Source: Streptomyces massasporeus
GTDB taxonomy: Bacteria > Actinomycetota > Actinomycetes > Streptomycetales > Streptomycetaceae
Length of the DNA: 64,000 nt
NCBI RefSeq assembly: GCF_014648995.1
Contig: NZ_BMSE01000023.1
Coordinates: 62,001 to 126,000 of the forward strand
Direction: 5' to 3'
A program made the translations under genes and the position numbers. The notes under the pieces were generated by a model. It did no database searches. It saw nothing but the letters and a program-made list of their open reading frames with translations, and was not told the origin of the DNA. Numbering within the stretch: position 1 is the stretch's first letter; each line of letters opens with the position of its first letter. Below are positions 39,458 to 47,800 of this stretch, in pieces.

Positions 39458-40714
39458 CTACGACGCGGAGGCGCTCCCCAGCTCCTCCGCGCTCGTCACG
39501 ACCGCCTCACCCAGCCGCGCCGTGATCACCAGCGTGCCCTCCTCGACCTGGTAGTCGAGAGGCAGCCCCAGCCCGCGCATGGCGGCGACCATGCCCGTGT
39601 TGGACGCCTGCGTCACGGCGTACACACTGGAGCACCCCGCCTCGACGGCCATGGCCACGAGCCGCGACAGCAACTGCGCACCGACGCCCCGCCGCTGCCA
39701 CGCGTCCTCGACGAGCAGCGCGACCTCCGTCTCGTCCCCGTCCCACAGGAGGTGACCGAGCCCGACGACCCGCCCGGACGCCGTCTGCACAGCGAGGGTG
39801 CGCCCGTACCGCGGACTGAGCAGGTGGTTGAGGTACCGGTCGGCGTCACCGACGGGCCCGTGATAGCGCAGCCTCAGCGTGCTCGCAGAGCAGCGCTCGT
39901 GCATCGCCCTGGCCGCTTCGAGGTCACGGGTGTCGGCCCGCCGCACGGTGATGTCGCTGCCCTCGGCGAGCGTGAGCACGTCCCGGCCGTGCGGCAGGCG
40001 CGGTCCGAGCCGGGCGTCGAGTTCCACCAGGGCCCTGGCCCGGGCGAACTCGGTGGGGGTGAAGGGCAGATACGGCCGCTCGACGGTGATCACGCCGCCT
40101 TCCGGGCCGCGCAGCCTCATCACGGTGTCGTCGAGCGCCCCCTCCACGGGAACGCCTCCCGTGGCCCGACCGCCGCCGGCCGGAGCGGGACGGGACCGGA
40201 TCGTGCACCGGCCGAGCAACTGCCGCAGGGCCAGCGGAAGTTCCGCCGCGTCCAGGGCGGTGCGGGCGGCGAGCCCGAGGACCCGGGTCGGCGCGTCCAC
40301 CAGGTCGTGGGCGTCGGCCCGCTCGATCCAGGTGTCGGTGCCACCGGCCGACTCGACGGCCGTGGTGACATCGGACGCAGCCAGACCGGCCGGGCCCCGC
40401 AGCAGGAACTCGTCGACCGTGCCCGTGGCCAGCGGGTGCGTCTGCAGGCTCAGGATGTCGACGCGCCGCCCGGCCAGGGCACCGCACAGCGCGGCCAGGG
40501 ACCCCGGTTCGTCCTGAACCGTGGTCCGCATCCGCCACAGGGTGTTCGCCCCCGGCACCGGCTCCGGTGCCGGGGACCCGGTATCACCCGTCGGCGGTGC
40601 GTGTTCCTGGCGTCGTGTCCGCCAGGCGTGGAACGCGGCCGTGGCCCGCTGCCACGAGGTGGCGGGGCGGCAGTTGTCGTCTGGGTGCGTCACTTGAGTC
40701 ACTTCTCGCGTCAT
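39458..40714 (-). CDS. ACT domain-GNAT acetyltransferase fusion
   Basis: 418 residues. An ACT domain at about 62-130 (MRTTVQDEPGSLAALCGALAGRRVDILSL) suggests amino-acid sensing; a spacer follows; the GNAT domain occupies about 255-400 (ITVRRADTRDLEAARAMHERC and DAWQRRGVGAQLLSRLVAMA, the acetyl-CoA P-loop motif Q/RxxGxG/A). This fits protein lysine acetyltransferases with regulatory ACT domains in actinobacteria, where an amino acid controls acetylation of metabolic enzymes. The substrate is not known. The -10 CACAGT stands 6 nt before ATG 40714. Confidence 0.85.
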   Translation of the reverse strand: MTREVTQVTHPDDNCRPATSWQRATAAFHAWRTRRQEHAPPTGDTGSPAPEPVPGANTLWRMRTTVQDEPGSLAALCGALAGRRVDILSLQTHPLATGTVDEFLLRGPAGLAASDVTTAVESAGGTDTWIERADAHDLVDAPTRVLGLAARTALDAAELPLALRQLLGRCTIRSRPAPAGGGRATGGVPVEGALDDTVMRLRGPEGGVITVERPYLPFTPTEFARARALVELDARLGPRLPHGRDVLTLAEGSDITVRRADTRDLEAARAMHERCSASTLRLRYHGPVGDADRYLNHLLSPRYGRTLAVQTASGRVVGLGHLLWDGDETEVALLVEDAWQRRGVGAQLLSRLVAMAVEAGCSSVYAVTQASNTGMVAAMRGLGLPLDYQVEEGTLVITARLGEAVVTSAEELGSASAS

Positions 40715-40726
40715 GCACCCACTGTG
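40715..40726 (-). promoter_or_regulatory. Leaderless -10 element for the ACT-GNAT gene
   Basis: Reading leftward CACAGT, six bases (GGGTGC), then ATG 40714. Confidence 0.45.
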
Positions 40727-40823
40727 ACGGAACGGTGTTGCGTGATCGCGAACGCATTGTGACCGGCGGGTAAAGGGGGCAGTCTGCCCCCTTTGTCAAC
40801 GCTTCAAACGTTGCGCTCCGTAC

Positions 40824-42386
40824 CTACTGGCCGACCAGGCCCGGCTGCAGGGTCTGGGTGAACAGCACGGCGCCGTCCTGCTCCCGCAGACGTACCGTCA
40901 GCTCCCCGCTGTGGCCGTCGATGTCGACCTCGCCGAAGAACTGGTAACCGCCGGCGGGGGAGACGTTGGCGGTCGTCGGCGCCTTCACGAACACGCGGTC
41001 CGGGCCGAAGGTGGCGTCGAGCGCGCTCGCGGGGAAGGCACCGGCGTTGAGCGGGCCCGAGACGAACTCCCAGAACGGCTCGAAGTCGGTGAAGGCGGCC
41101 TTGGACGGCTGGTAGTGCTGCGCCGAGGTGTGGTGCACATCGGCGGTCAGCCACACCGTGCCCGTGATCCGGCGGTGCTTGACGAACCGCAGCAGTTCGG
41201 CGATCTGCAGCTCGCGGCCGAGCGGCTTGCCGGGGTCGCCCTGGGCGACGGCCTCGATGTTCGGCGCGTCCGGGACGACGAGGCCGATCGGCATGTCGGC
41301 GGCGATCACCTTCCACACCGCCCGGGAGCGGGACAGCTCGCGCTTGAGCCACTCCAGTTGCTCGCGGCCGAGGATGCCCTGCGGGTCGACCGGCTGGTCG
41401 TCCGGCGAGTTGGCGTTGCGGTAGGTGCGCATGTCCAGGACGAACACGTCCAGAAGCGGGCCGTGGTGCTGCACGCGGTAGACCCGGCCGTCGGGGCTGC
41501 GCAGCGTGGAGATCGGGAAGTACTCGGAGAAGGCCCTGCGGGCGCGGGCGGCGAGCACGTCGACGTTCTTCTCGGTGTACCGGGTGTCGGTGAGGATCTC
41601 GCCCGGGTACCAGTTGTTGAGGACCTCGTGGTCGTCCCACTGGACGATGGACGGGACCCGCGCGTTGAAGGCCCGCAGGTTCTCGTCCAGGAAATTGTAG
41701 CGGAAGTTGCCGCGGAACTCCGCGAGCGTCTCGGCGACCTTCGCCTTCTCCTCGGTGGTGATGTTCCGCCAGGTCCGGCCGTCGGGCAGGGCCACGGTGC
41801 CGGTGATCGGGCCGTCGGCGTAGATGTTGTCGCCGCTGCAGAGGAAGAAGTCGGGGTCGAGGGCGCCCATCGCGTCGTAGATGCGGTAGCCGCCGAGCTC
41901 CGGGTTGATGCCCCAGCCCTGCCCGGCCAGGTCGCCGGACCAGACGAAGCGCACGCCGTCACGGCGCCTGGCGGATGCCGTGCGGAACGTGCCCGTGACC
42001 GGCTCGCCGGCGCGTCGCGGGTCGTCGGGGTCGGCGAGCAGCACGCGGTAGTGGATCTGCTCGCCGGAGGGCAGGCCGTGCAGCCGGGTCGTGCCGGTGA
42101 AGTCGGTGCCGGGGCCGAGCAGCGGCCCGTGCCATCGGCGGGGGTTGCGGAACGACTCGGTCGCCGACGTCTCGACGATCATCCGGGCCGGCCGGTCGGA
42201 GCGCACCCACACCAGCCCGGAGTCGCAGGTCACGTCCCCCGCCTGCACCCCCCACCCCGCCGTCGGGCGCCCGGAGCGGGCGAAGGCGGGCGCCGCGCCG
42301 AGAGCGGTGGGCAGGGACAGGGCCGCCGACGCGGCGAGGGAGCCACGCAGGACGCTACGGCGCCCGGGCAACGGACGGTGTGACAT
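40824..42386 (-). CDS. phoD: Alkaline phosphatase/phosphodiesterase PhoD, Tat-exported
   Basis: 520 residues. The Tat signal (GRRSVLRGSLAASAALSLP, twin Arg, cleavage near AFA) leads to a fibronectin-like N-domain and the Ca/Fe-dependent PhoD phosphatase domain. SGDLAGQGWG, CSGDNIYADGP, VQWDDHEVLNNW and TADVHH are the metal-binding blocks, and the last residues close the active site. It releases phosphate from organic esters outside the cell. ATG 42386 has GGAGG about 7 nt upstream. A PHO box upstream indicates control by PhoP. Confidence 0.95.
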   Translation of the reverse strand: MSHRPLPGRRSVLRGSLAASAALSLPTALGAAPAFARSGRPTAGWGVQAGDVTCDSGLVWVRSDRPARMIVETSATESFRNPRRWHGPLLGPGTDFTGTTRLHGLPSGEQIHYRVLLADPDDPRRAGEPVTGTFRTASARRRDGVRFVWSGDLAGQGWGINPELGGYRIYDAMGALDPDFFLCSGDNIYADGPITGTVALPDGRTWRNITTEEKAKVAETLAEFRGNFRYNFLDENLRAFNARVPSIVQWDDHEVLNNWYPGEILTDTRYTEKNVDVLAARARRAFSEYFPISTLRSPDGRVYRVQHHGPLLDVFVLDMRTYRNANSPDDQPVDPQGILGREQLEWLKRELSRSRAVWKVIAADMPIGLVVPDAPNIEAVAQGDPGKPLGRELQIAELLRFVKHRRITGTVWLTADVHHTSAQHYQPSKAAFTDFEPFWEFVSGPLNAGAFPASALDATFGPDRVFVKAPTTANVSPAGGYQFFGEVDIDGHSGELTVRLREQDGAVLFTQTLQPGLVGQ

Positions 42387-42452
42387 GGATGCGCCTCCAG
42401 GGACGGGATCCGGCCAAGTGTGCAGAGCCACACCTACTGGCTCGCCGCAGCG

Positions 42453-42474
42453 CACACACGAACCCCAAGTGAAC
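42453..42474 (-). promoter_or_regulatory. PHO box (PhoP-binding direct repeat) upstream of phoD
   Basis: On the minus strand GTTCACTTGGG is directly followed by GTTCGTGTGTG, two 11-nt direct repeat units in the format of the Streptomyces PHO box (GTTCACC-type repeats). It lies 67 bp before the phoD start. Binding by phosphorylated PhoP under phosphate limitation is inferred. Confidence 0.75.
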
Positions 42475-42513
42475 AACTGACCGCAGGGTGAGGGAACGCG
42501 CGAACCGGTCGGC

Positions 42514-43953
42514 TCACCCGGTCGCCGCTTCGGCCATCAGACGCACGCCCTCGGCGATCCGGGCGGGCGGCACATGGGCGTAGCCCAGGACGAGCCGGAT
42601 CTCCTTGTCCCCCTCGGGTCCGGCCGGCGCGTGGGCGTAGGCCGAGAGCGGGCGCACCGCGACCCCCGCCTCCGCCGCACGCGCGAGGAACCGCTCCTCG
42701 GGCCCGTACCGCTGCGGCAGCGTGGCGATCACGTGCAGGCCCGCGGCGATCCCGGACACCTCCGATCCGGGGAAGTGCGCGTCCAGGGCGGCGACCAGCG
42801 CGTCGCGCCGGTCGCGGTAGGTGCGCTGGCAGCGGCGCAACTGGCGGTCGTAGTCGCCGCGCTCCAGGAACCGGGCGAACAGGGCCTGGTCGAGGGCCGG
42901 GTGGCCGAGATCCATCGTGCGCTTGCGTTCGACGACCTCCTCCGTCCAGGACTCCGGCACCAGCAGCCAGCCCAGCCGCAGGCCCGGCGCGAGGGACTTG
43001 CTGACCGAGCCCGTGTACGCCACGTGGTCCGGGTCGAGGCCCTGGAGCGCGCCGACGGGAGCACGGTCGTAACGGAAGTCGCCGTCGTAGTCGTCCTCCA
43101 GGACGATGCCGTCCACCGACCGCGCCCAGTCCAGCAGTTCCGCGCGCCGACGGGCCGAGTAGGCGAGGCCGGTGGGGAACTGGTGGGCCGGAGTCGTCAC
43201 CACGGCCCGCACGCCCGAGGACCGCAGCGGCTCCAGGGCGACCCCCTCGTCGTCCAGCGGCAGCGCCACCGCGGTGACGCCGGCCGAGGCGTACAGCGCG
43301 TCGTGCTGGGGACTGCCCGGGTCCTCCACACCGACGGTGCGCACCCCGCGCGCGTGCAGCGCGAAACCGAGCAGCGCCGTCGCCTGGGCCACCCCGGAGA
43401 CGACCACGATCCGCTCCGGATCGGCCACCACGCCCCGCCGCCGGGCGAGCAGTTCGGCCAGCGCGGTGCGCAGCCTCGGCAGCCCGCGCGGATCGGGGTA
43501 GCCCAGCTCCTGGTGCGGGAGTTCCGCCAGTACGCCGCGCTGCGCGGCGGCCCACGCCGCGCGCGGGAACAGGGCCAGGTCCGGCGTCCCGGGCACGAAG
43601 TCCGCGCGGGCGCCGGGGATGCGCGGGGCCAGGTCGTGCGTCCGCGGCCGTGCGGCCCGAACGGCCGCGCCCACCCAGGTCCCGGCGCCCCGGCCGCTGC
43701 GCAGATACCCCTCGGCCGTCAGCTGCTCGTACGCCTCCGTGACCAGCCCGCGCGAGACCCCCAGGTCCGCCGCGAGGTCCCGGCTCGACGGCAGCCGGGT
43801 GCCCGGCGCGAGCCGGCCCGAGCGGACCGCCGCGCGCAGTGCCGCCTGCAGGGACCGGCCACGCGTGCGTGCCGGAGCCGAGACGGCGGGGAGCAGCAGC
43901 TCCCAGGCGGCGGACGCCGTACCGTCGCCCGGGTCCCGCTGCACTGGTCTCAT
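42514..43953 (-). CDS. pdxR: MocR/PdxR-type GntR-aminotransferase regulator
   Basis: 479 residues. A GntR winged HTH (RLAPGTRLPSSRDLAADLGVSRGLVTEAYEQLTAEGYL, about 50-90) is fused to an aminotransferase fold I domain (VEDPGSPQHDALY, VLEDDYDGDFRYDRAP, YTGSVSKSLAPGLRLGWL with the PLP lysine). These proteins sense pyridoxal phosphate and control vitamin B6 or GABA genes. The symbol is by family resemblance; no pdxST genes are adjacent, so the target is unknown. It is likely autoregulated through the direct repeats upstream. Confidence 0.85.
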   Translation of the reverse strand: MRPVQRDPGDGTASAAWELLLPAVSAPARTRGRSLQAALRAAVRSGRLAPGTRLPSSRDLAADLGVSRGLVTEAYEQLTAEGYLRSGRGAGTWVGAAVRAARPRTHDLAPRIPGARADFVPGTPDLALFPRAAWAAAQRGVLAELPHQELGYPDPRGLPRLRTALAELLARRRGVVADPERIVVVSGVAQATALLGFALHARGVRTVGVEDPGSPQHDALYASAGVTAVALPLDDEGVALEPLRSSGVRAVVTTPAHQFPTGLAYSARRRAELLDWARSVDGIVLEDDYDGDFRYDRAPVGALQGLDPDHVAYTGSVSKSLAPGLRLGWLLVPESWTEEVVERKRTMDLGHPALDQALFARFLERGDYDRQLRRCQRTYRDRRDALVAALDAHFPGSEVSGIAAGLHVIATLPQRYGPEERFLARAAEAGVAVRPLSAYAHAPAGPEGDKEIRLVLGYAHVPPARIAEGVRLMAEAATG

Positions 43954-43967
43954 GAGGGGAGACCTTA
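43954..43967 (-). promoter_or_regulatory. -10 element 8 nt before the PdxR-type gene
   Basis: Reading leftward TAAGGT is followed by eight bases and ATG 43953. It overlaps one of the GGTCTCCCCTC repeats. Confidence 0.35.
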
Positions 43968-43992
43968 GAGGGTTCCCAAGGGAGGGGAGACC
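43954..43992. promoter_or_regulatory. Direct repeats, candidate PdxR operator
   Basis: GAGGGGAGACC occurs at 43954-43964 and again at 43982-43992, 28 bp apart and just before the regulator start. MocR-type regulators usually bind direct repeats near their own promoters. Binding is inferred from position. Confidence 0.5.
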
Positions 43993-44020
43993 GTTGAGGT
44001 GCGCCGCCCCCCGGGGCGGG

Positions 44021-44851
44021 TCAGCGGCTGCCGTCGAGGACCACCCGGGCCACCAGCGCCGGGTCGTCGTTCATCGGGACGTGGCCGCAGCCGGGCAGCC
44101 GCACCAGCCGGGCCCGCGGGATCACGCCCTTGGCGCGCACGCCCTGGCGGGGGATGAGCAGCCGGTCCCGGCTGCCCCACGCCACGGTGACCGGCGTGCC
44201 CACGATGTCGTCGGTGAACTGCACGGTCCGCCCGGAGCGCAGTGTCTCGGAGAAGCCCTGGGCGTTCGCCAGCGCGAGCGTCTCCGCGACCACGGCCTCG
44301 GGTGAGCGGCGGCCCGGGCGGGCGTAGATGGTGCTGGTCAGCAGGGTGCGGCCGAGGGCCGGGCGGGCCAGCCGCTCGACCACCGGCGGCGGCAGGCGGC
44401 GGGCGATCTGCCGCATCGTCGACAGCACGGTGAAGGCGTAGCGGCGCTCGGCCTCGTTCCAGAACCCGGCGGGGGACAGGGCGGTCACCGAGCGGACGAG
44501 CCGGGCCCGCGCCAGGTCCAGCGCCAGCAGGCCGCCGAGCGAGTTGCCCGCCACGTGCGGCCGGTCGATCTCCAGCGCCCCGAAGAGCGCCGTCAGGACC
44601 GTGCTCATCGTGGGCAGGTCGTGCGCCATGCCGTCCGGGAGCGCCGGTGAATCGCCGCAGCCGGGCAGGTCCACGGCGATCACGTCGCGTTCGGCCGCGA
44701 GCGCGGGGATCACCGGTTCCCACGCCTGCCGGTGGTGGCCGATGCCGTGCAGCAGGAGCAGCGGTTCGCCGCTGCCCCGGCGTGTGTAGGACAGGGTCAC
44801 GCTCTGCTCGCCCTGCGCGGAGGCGACTTTGAAGGAGACGGTGGCGGACAT
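44021..44851 (-). CDS. Alpha/beta-hydrolase
   Basis: 276 residues. GEPLLLLHGIGHHRQAW (oxyanion-hole HG), VAGNSLGGLLALDLA with the nucleophilic Ser in GNSLGG, AWGSRDRLLIP with the acid Asp, and LPGCGHVPMNDDP with the catalytic His form a complete triad. The substrate (ester, lactone or epoxide) cannot be deduced. ATG 44851 has GAGGAG 7 nt upstream. It stands alone between the PdxR-type and reductase genes. Confidence 0.88.
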   Translation of the reverse strand: MSATVSFKVASAQGEQSVTLSYTRRGSGEPLLLLHGIGHHRQAWEPVIPALAAERDVIAVDLPGCGDSPALPDGMAHDLPTMSTVLTALFGALEIDRPHVAGNSLGGLLALDLARARLVRSVTALSPAGFWNEAERRYAFTVLSTMRQIARRLPPPVVERLARPALGRTLLTSTIYARPGRRSPEAVVAETLALANAQGFSETLRSGRTVQFTDDIVGTPVTVAWGSRDRLLIPRQGVRAKGVIPRARLVRLPGCGHVPMNDDPALVARVVLDGSR

Positions 44852-44958
44852 GGGGTGCTCCTCGGCTGTACTCGCTGACGGACGCCGTAGACAGCTTGTC
44901 AGCAATTGCTACCCGCGGGTAGCCCCATGGGGGCGCCACCTTCACGGCGCCGGACCGC

Positions 44959-45612
44959 TCAACGGGCCCGCCGCACCTCCAGGTTGAACTCACCGTGCCC
45001 GAACTTCTGGAACAGGCCGACCCACAGGGGCAGCCACATCTCCACGGCGCGAGCCGCCCGGATGCCGCCCAGGTCGAGGACGCGCTCCGCGGGCCAGCCG
45101 AACTCCCCGAGCAGCGCCGTCACCTGCTCCTTGGCGCCCGGGTCGTCCCCGCAGACGAAGACGTTGTGCTCGCCCGGCACGCTGGCCGGATCCACCATCA
45201 CCCGGCAGTTGACCGTGTTGAGCGACTTCACCACGCGCGCGTGCGGAAACGCCCGCTGGATCTGCTCGCCCACGCTGTCCGAGCCGACCGGGGACAGCCG
45301 CAGCTCGCCCTCCTCGAAGGCCAGCGGATTGGACACGTCCACGACGACCTTCCCGTCGATGTTCTCCGCCCCGGCCGCCTCCAGCGCGGCGAGCGCCACC
45401 CGCCCGCCGACCGCGTTCACCACGACCTCACCGAACTCCGCCGCCTCGGCGAACGTCCCCGCGCCCGCCTTCGGGCCGGCCGAGGCGGCCCACTGGACGG
45501 CGGCCGTGTTGTCCCGCGTGCGCGAGCCGAGCCGCACCTCGTGGCCCAGCTCCACCAGCCGTCCGCCGAGCGTGCGCCCGACCTGCCCCGTGCCCAGCAC
45601 CGCGTACCGCAT
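44959..45612 (-). CDS. NADPH:F420 oxidoreductase-like protein
   Basis: 217 residues with one Rossmann domain: MRYAVLGTGQVGRTLGGRLVELGHEVRLGSRT is the NADP-binding start, VVNAVGGR and VVVDVSNPL follow, and VKSLNTVNCRVMVDP resembles the F420-oxidoreductase family (F420_oxidored, also called NADP oxidoreductase coenzyme F420-dependent). True Fno proteins are similar in length; whether it binds F420 is uncertain. ATG 45612 has GGAGGT 5 nt upstream. It is divergent from the SigJ-type sigma factor with 109 bp between. Confidence 0.85.
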   Translation of the reverse strand: MRYAVLGTGQVGRTLGGRLVELGHEVRLGSRTRDNTAAVQWAASAGPKAGAGTFAEAAEFGEVVVNAVGGRVALAALEAAGAENIDGKVVVDVSNPLAFEEGELRLSPVGSDSVGEQIQRAFPHARVVKSLNTVNCRVMVDPASVPGEHNVFVCGDDPGAKEQVTALLGEFGWPAERVLDLGGIRAARAVEMWLPLWVGLFQKFGHGEFNLEVRRAR

Positions 45613-45686
45613 CGCCACCTCCGCAGCCGTGCCGCCGCTCACCGGCGTCCTGCCGGCCATTCTGTCCGGGAAGGGGTGGTTCCGCC

Positions 45687-45721
45687 TGGACAGGGCACCA
45701 TCGGTGGGCTGGGATGGAGCC
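45687..45721 (+). promoter_or_regulatory. Promoter for the SigJ-type gene, leaderless
   Basis: -35 TGGACA (45687-45692), 17-bp spacer, -10 TGGGAT (45710-45715), then six bases to GTG 45722. The six bases include GGAG, which may instead act as a close ribosome binding site. Confidence 0.5.
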
Positions 45722-46606
45722 GTGACCACCGAGACCGCGACCGACGTCTTCGAAGCCCACCGTCCCGTCCTGCTGGGCGTCGCGTACCGCATGCTGGGCC
45801 GCGTCGCCGACGCGGAGGACGTGGTCCAGGAGGCCTGGCTGCGCTGGTCCGGCGCCCCTCGCGAGGACGTGCGCGAACCGCGCGGCTACCTCGTGCGGAT
45901 CACCACCCGGCTCGCCATCGACCGCCTGCGCCAGATCAAGGCACGCGGCGAGACGTACGTCGGCCCCTGGCTGCCCGAGCCGTACGTCACCGACTTCGGC
46001 GACACCGTGCCCGACACCGCCGAGCGGGCCGTGCTCGCCGACTCCGTCTCCGTCGCCGTCCTGGTCGTGCTGGAGTCGCTGTCACCGCTGGAGCGGGCCG
46101 TGTTCGTGCTGCGCGAGGCCTTCGCCTTCCCCTACGCCGACATCGCCGCCATGCTCGACCGCGGCGAACCGGCGGTGCGTCAGCTGGCCGGGCGGGCCCG
46201 CAGGCACGTCGAGGAGCGGCGCCCCCGTTACGAGGTCGACCCCGCCCAGCGCCGCGACTTCACCGAGCGGTTCCTCGCCGCTGCGGCCGACGGCGACCTC
46301 GAAGGCCTGATGGCGCTGCTCGCCCCGGAGGTCCGGCTCGTCGGTGACAGCGGCGGCAAGTCGCAGGCGCCGCTGCGGGTCCTGCAGAGCGCCGACAAGG
46401 TGGGCCGCTTCCTCGTCGGTGTCGCGCAGAAGAGCCTCCCGGGCCTGTCCGTGCGGTTCCTGGAGCTCAACGGAGGCCCGGCGGCGCTGATCCTGTCCGG
46501 CGACAAGCCCGACTCCGTCTTCCAGCTCGACGTGGCCGACGGCCGCGTGCAGTCGGTCTACATCGTCCGCAACCCCGACAAGCTGCGGTCGCTGGCCGCC
46601 GCGTAG
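45722..46606 (+). CDS. ECF sigma factor, SigJ type with C-terminal SnoaL-like domain
   Basis: 294 residues. Region 2 at about 8-80 (AHRPVLLGVAYRMLGRVADAEDVVQEAWLRW), region 4 at about 110-160 (SLSPLERAVFVLREAFAFPYADIAAMLDRGEPAVRQLAGRAR), then a SnoaL-like domain (RFLAAAADGDLEGLMALLAPEVRLVGDSGG and the end VQSVYIVRNPDKL). In this ECF41-like group the C-terminal domain, not a separate anti-sigma, controls activity, and the target is often the adjacent oxidoreductase or carboxymuconolactone decarboxylase gene. The divergent F420-reductase-like gene fits that role. Confidence 0.92.
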   Translation: MTTETATDVFEAHRPVLLGVAYRMLGRVADAEDVVQEAWLRWSGAPREDVREPRGYLVRITTRLAIDRLRQIKARGETYVGPWLPEPYVTDFGDTVPDTAERAVLADSVSVAVLVVLESLSPLERAVFVLREAFAFPYADIAAMLDRGEPAVRQLAGRARRHVEERRPRYEVDPAQRRDFTERFLAAAADGDLEGLMALLAPEVRLVGDSGGKSQAPLRVLQSADKVGRFLVGVAQKSLPGLSVRFLELNGGPAALILSGDKPDSVFQLDVADGRVQSVYIVRNPDKLRSLAAA

Positions 46607-46662
46607 ACACGCCGCCGGGCCGGTCAGCGGCCCCTCGTACAGGCCCCGTGAACGTTCCCGGC

Positions 46663-46680
46663 CATTGGTCTTGACCAAGG
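46663..46680. promoter_or_regulatory. DasR-type (dre-like) operator
   Basis: TTGGTC-TT-GACCAA (46665-46678) is a perfect 6-bp palindrome that fits the dre consensus TGGTCTAGACCA in all but one position. It overlaps the -35 box of the GntR gene that follows. Confidence 0.7.
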
Positions 46681-46699
46681 ATCAGGGCCGCCCTATGGT
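46671..46699 (+). promoter_or_regulatory. Sigma-70-type promoter of the GntR gene
   Basis: -35 TTGACC (46671-46676), 17-bp spacer, -10 TATGGT (46694-46699). Predicted start near 46706, leaving a leader of about 70 nt. Confidence 0.7.
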
Positions 46700-46774
46700 C
46701 GCAGAGAAGTGCAACAACCTTTAATAAACAAGGGCGCTAAAACGCCGCCGACCACGGCGATTGCGGAGGACAGG

Positions 46775-47536
46775 GTGGGGACCACGCAGCTGGAATCGGT
46801 GCAGGAACCGAAGTACTGGCATCTCAAGACGGTGCTCAGTGAAGCGCTCGACTCGGAGTTCGCGGTGGGCGAGATCCTGCCCAACGAGCGCGACCTCGCG
46901 GCCCGCTTCGGCGTCGCCCGCGCCACGCTGCGCCAGGCACTGGAGCAGCTCGAACTCGAAGGCAGGCTGCAACGCCGCCGCGGTGTCGGTACGACCGTCG
47001 CGCCGCCCCGCATGGGCGTCTCCCTCGGCACCGGCCCGCACACCTGGCCGGGCGGTTCCGAGGACGACTGGCAGCCCGTCGACTGCACCACCGCCGTGCC
47101 GCCGGCTGCCGTCGTCGACGCGCTGGAGACCGGCCGCGACGAGCCCGTGCACATCGTGCGGCGCTCCCGCGTCTCGCACGGCCGGCCGGTCGCCGCGGAA
47201 CTGCTGTACATCCCGCAGCCCTCGGTGCCCGAGCTCACCGGCATCGACGCGCCGTCCGGAGCGGCACGCGCGCGTGCGGTGCTGCGGGAGCTGCAGCGGC
47301 CGGCGCTGGAGCGGCAGGAGAACGCGGTGGAGCTCGGCTCCGCCGGGGCCGAGGAGGCGAAGGAGCTGGACCGGCTGCCGGGGGCGCCCGTGCTGGTGGT
47401 GACCACACGGTTCGTGGCCGGGGGGCGCACGTCCGCGTTGTCGGTGGCGACGTACCGGGCTGACACGTGCCGATTGACCTTCGGTGACTCGGGTGGCGTG
47501 GAGATTCACCCCGGGCCTCGGCAGAAGGCGTCCTGA
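46775..47536 (+). CDS. GntR/HutC-family regulator (DasR-like)
   Basis: 253 residues. GntR winged HTH at about 12-75 (PKYWHLKTVLSEALDSEFAVGEILPNERDLAARFGVARATLRQALEQLE) and a UTRA ligand-binding domain with HIVRRSRVSHGRPVAAELLYIP. DasR binds phosphorylated amino sugars; the ligand here is unknown. GTG 46775 has GGAGGA close upstream; an earlier TTG-type start is less likely. The dre-like palindrome over its promoter suggests autoregulation or control by DasR itself. No sugar transporter is adjacent. Confidence 0.88.
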   Translation: MGTTQLESVQEPKYWHLKTVLSEALDSEFAVGEILPNERDLAARFGVARATLRQALEQLELEGRLQRRRGVGTTVAPPRMGVSLGTGPHTWPGGSEDDWQPVDCTTAVPPAAVVDALETGRDEPVHIVRRSRVSHGRPVAAELLYIPQPSVPELTGIDAPSGAARARAVLRELQRPALERQENAVELGSAGAEEAKELDRLPGAPVLVVTTRFVAGGRTSALSVATYRADTCRLTFGDSGGVEIHPGPRQKAS

Positions 47537-47583
47537 CCGTTCGGAACGGGGGCGGGGCGGGGGCGGGGCTTGGCGGGCTGCCG

Positions 47584-47800
47584 GGGGCGTCGTGACCCGT
47601 CGCGCCCACGCGGTGGAGCCGCATATCGGCACAGGCCCGCGCCCCTGAAGCCGGCGGCCGGGGCGTCGTGACCCGTCGCGCCCAGGCGGTGGAGCCGCAT
47701 ATCGGCACAGGCCCGCGCCCCTGAAGCCGGCGGCCGGGGCGTCGTGACCCGTCGCGCCCAGGCGGTGGAGCCGCATATCGGCACAGGCCCGCGCCCCTAA
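47584..47800. repeat. 76-bp tandem repeat built on the dispersed palindrome (3 copies)
   Basis: Units begin at 47584, 47660 and 47736 and are almost identical. Each contains GGTGGAGCCGCATATCGGCAC and CCCGCGCCCCT, the core of the extragenic palindrome seen elsewhere in the window. The last copy is cut short at the ROK gene stop (47797). It fills a convergent junction. Confidence 0.9.
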
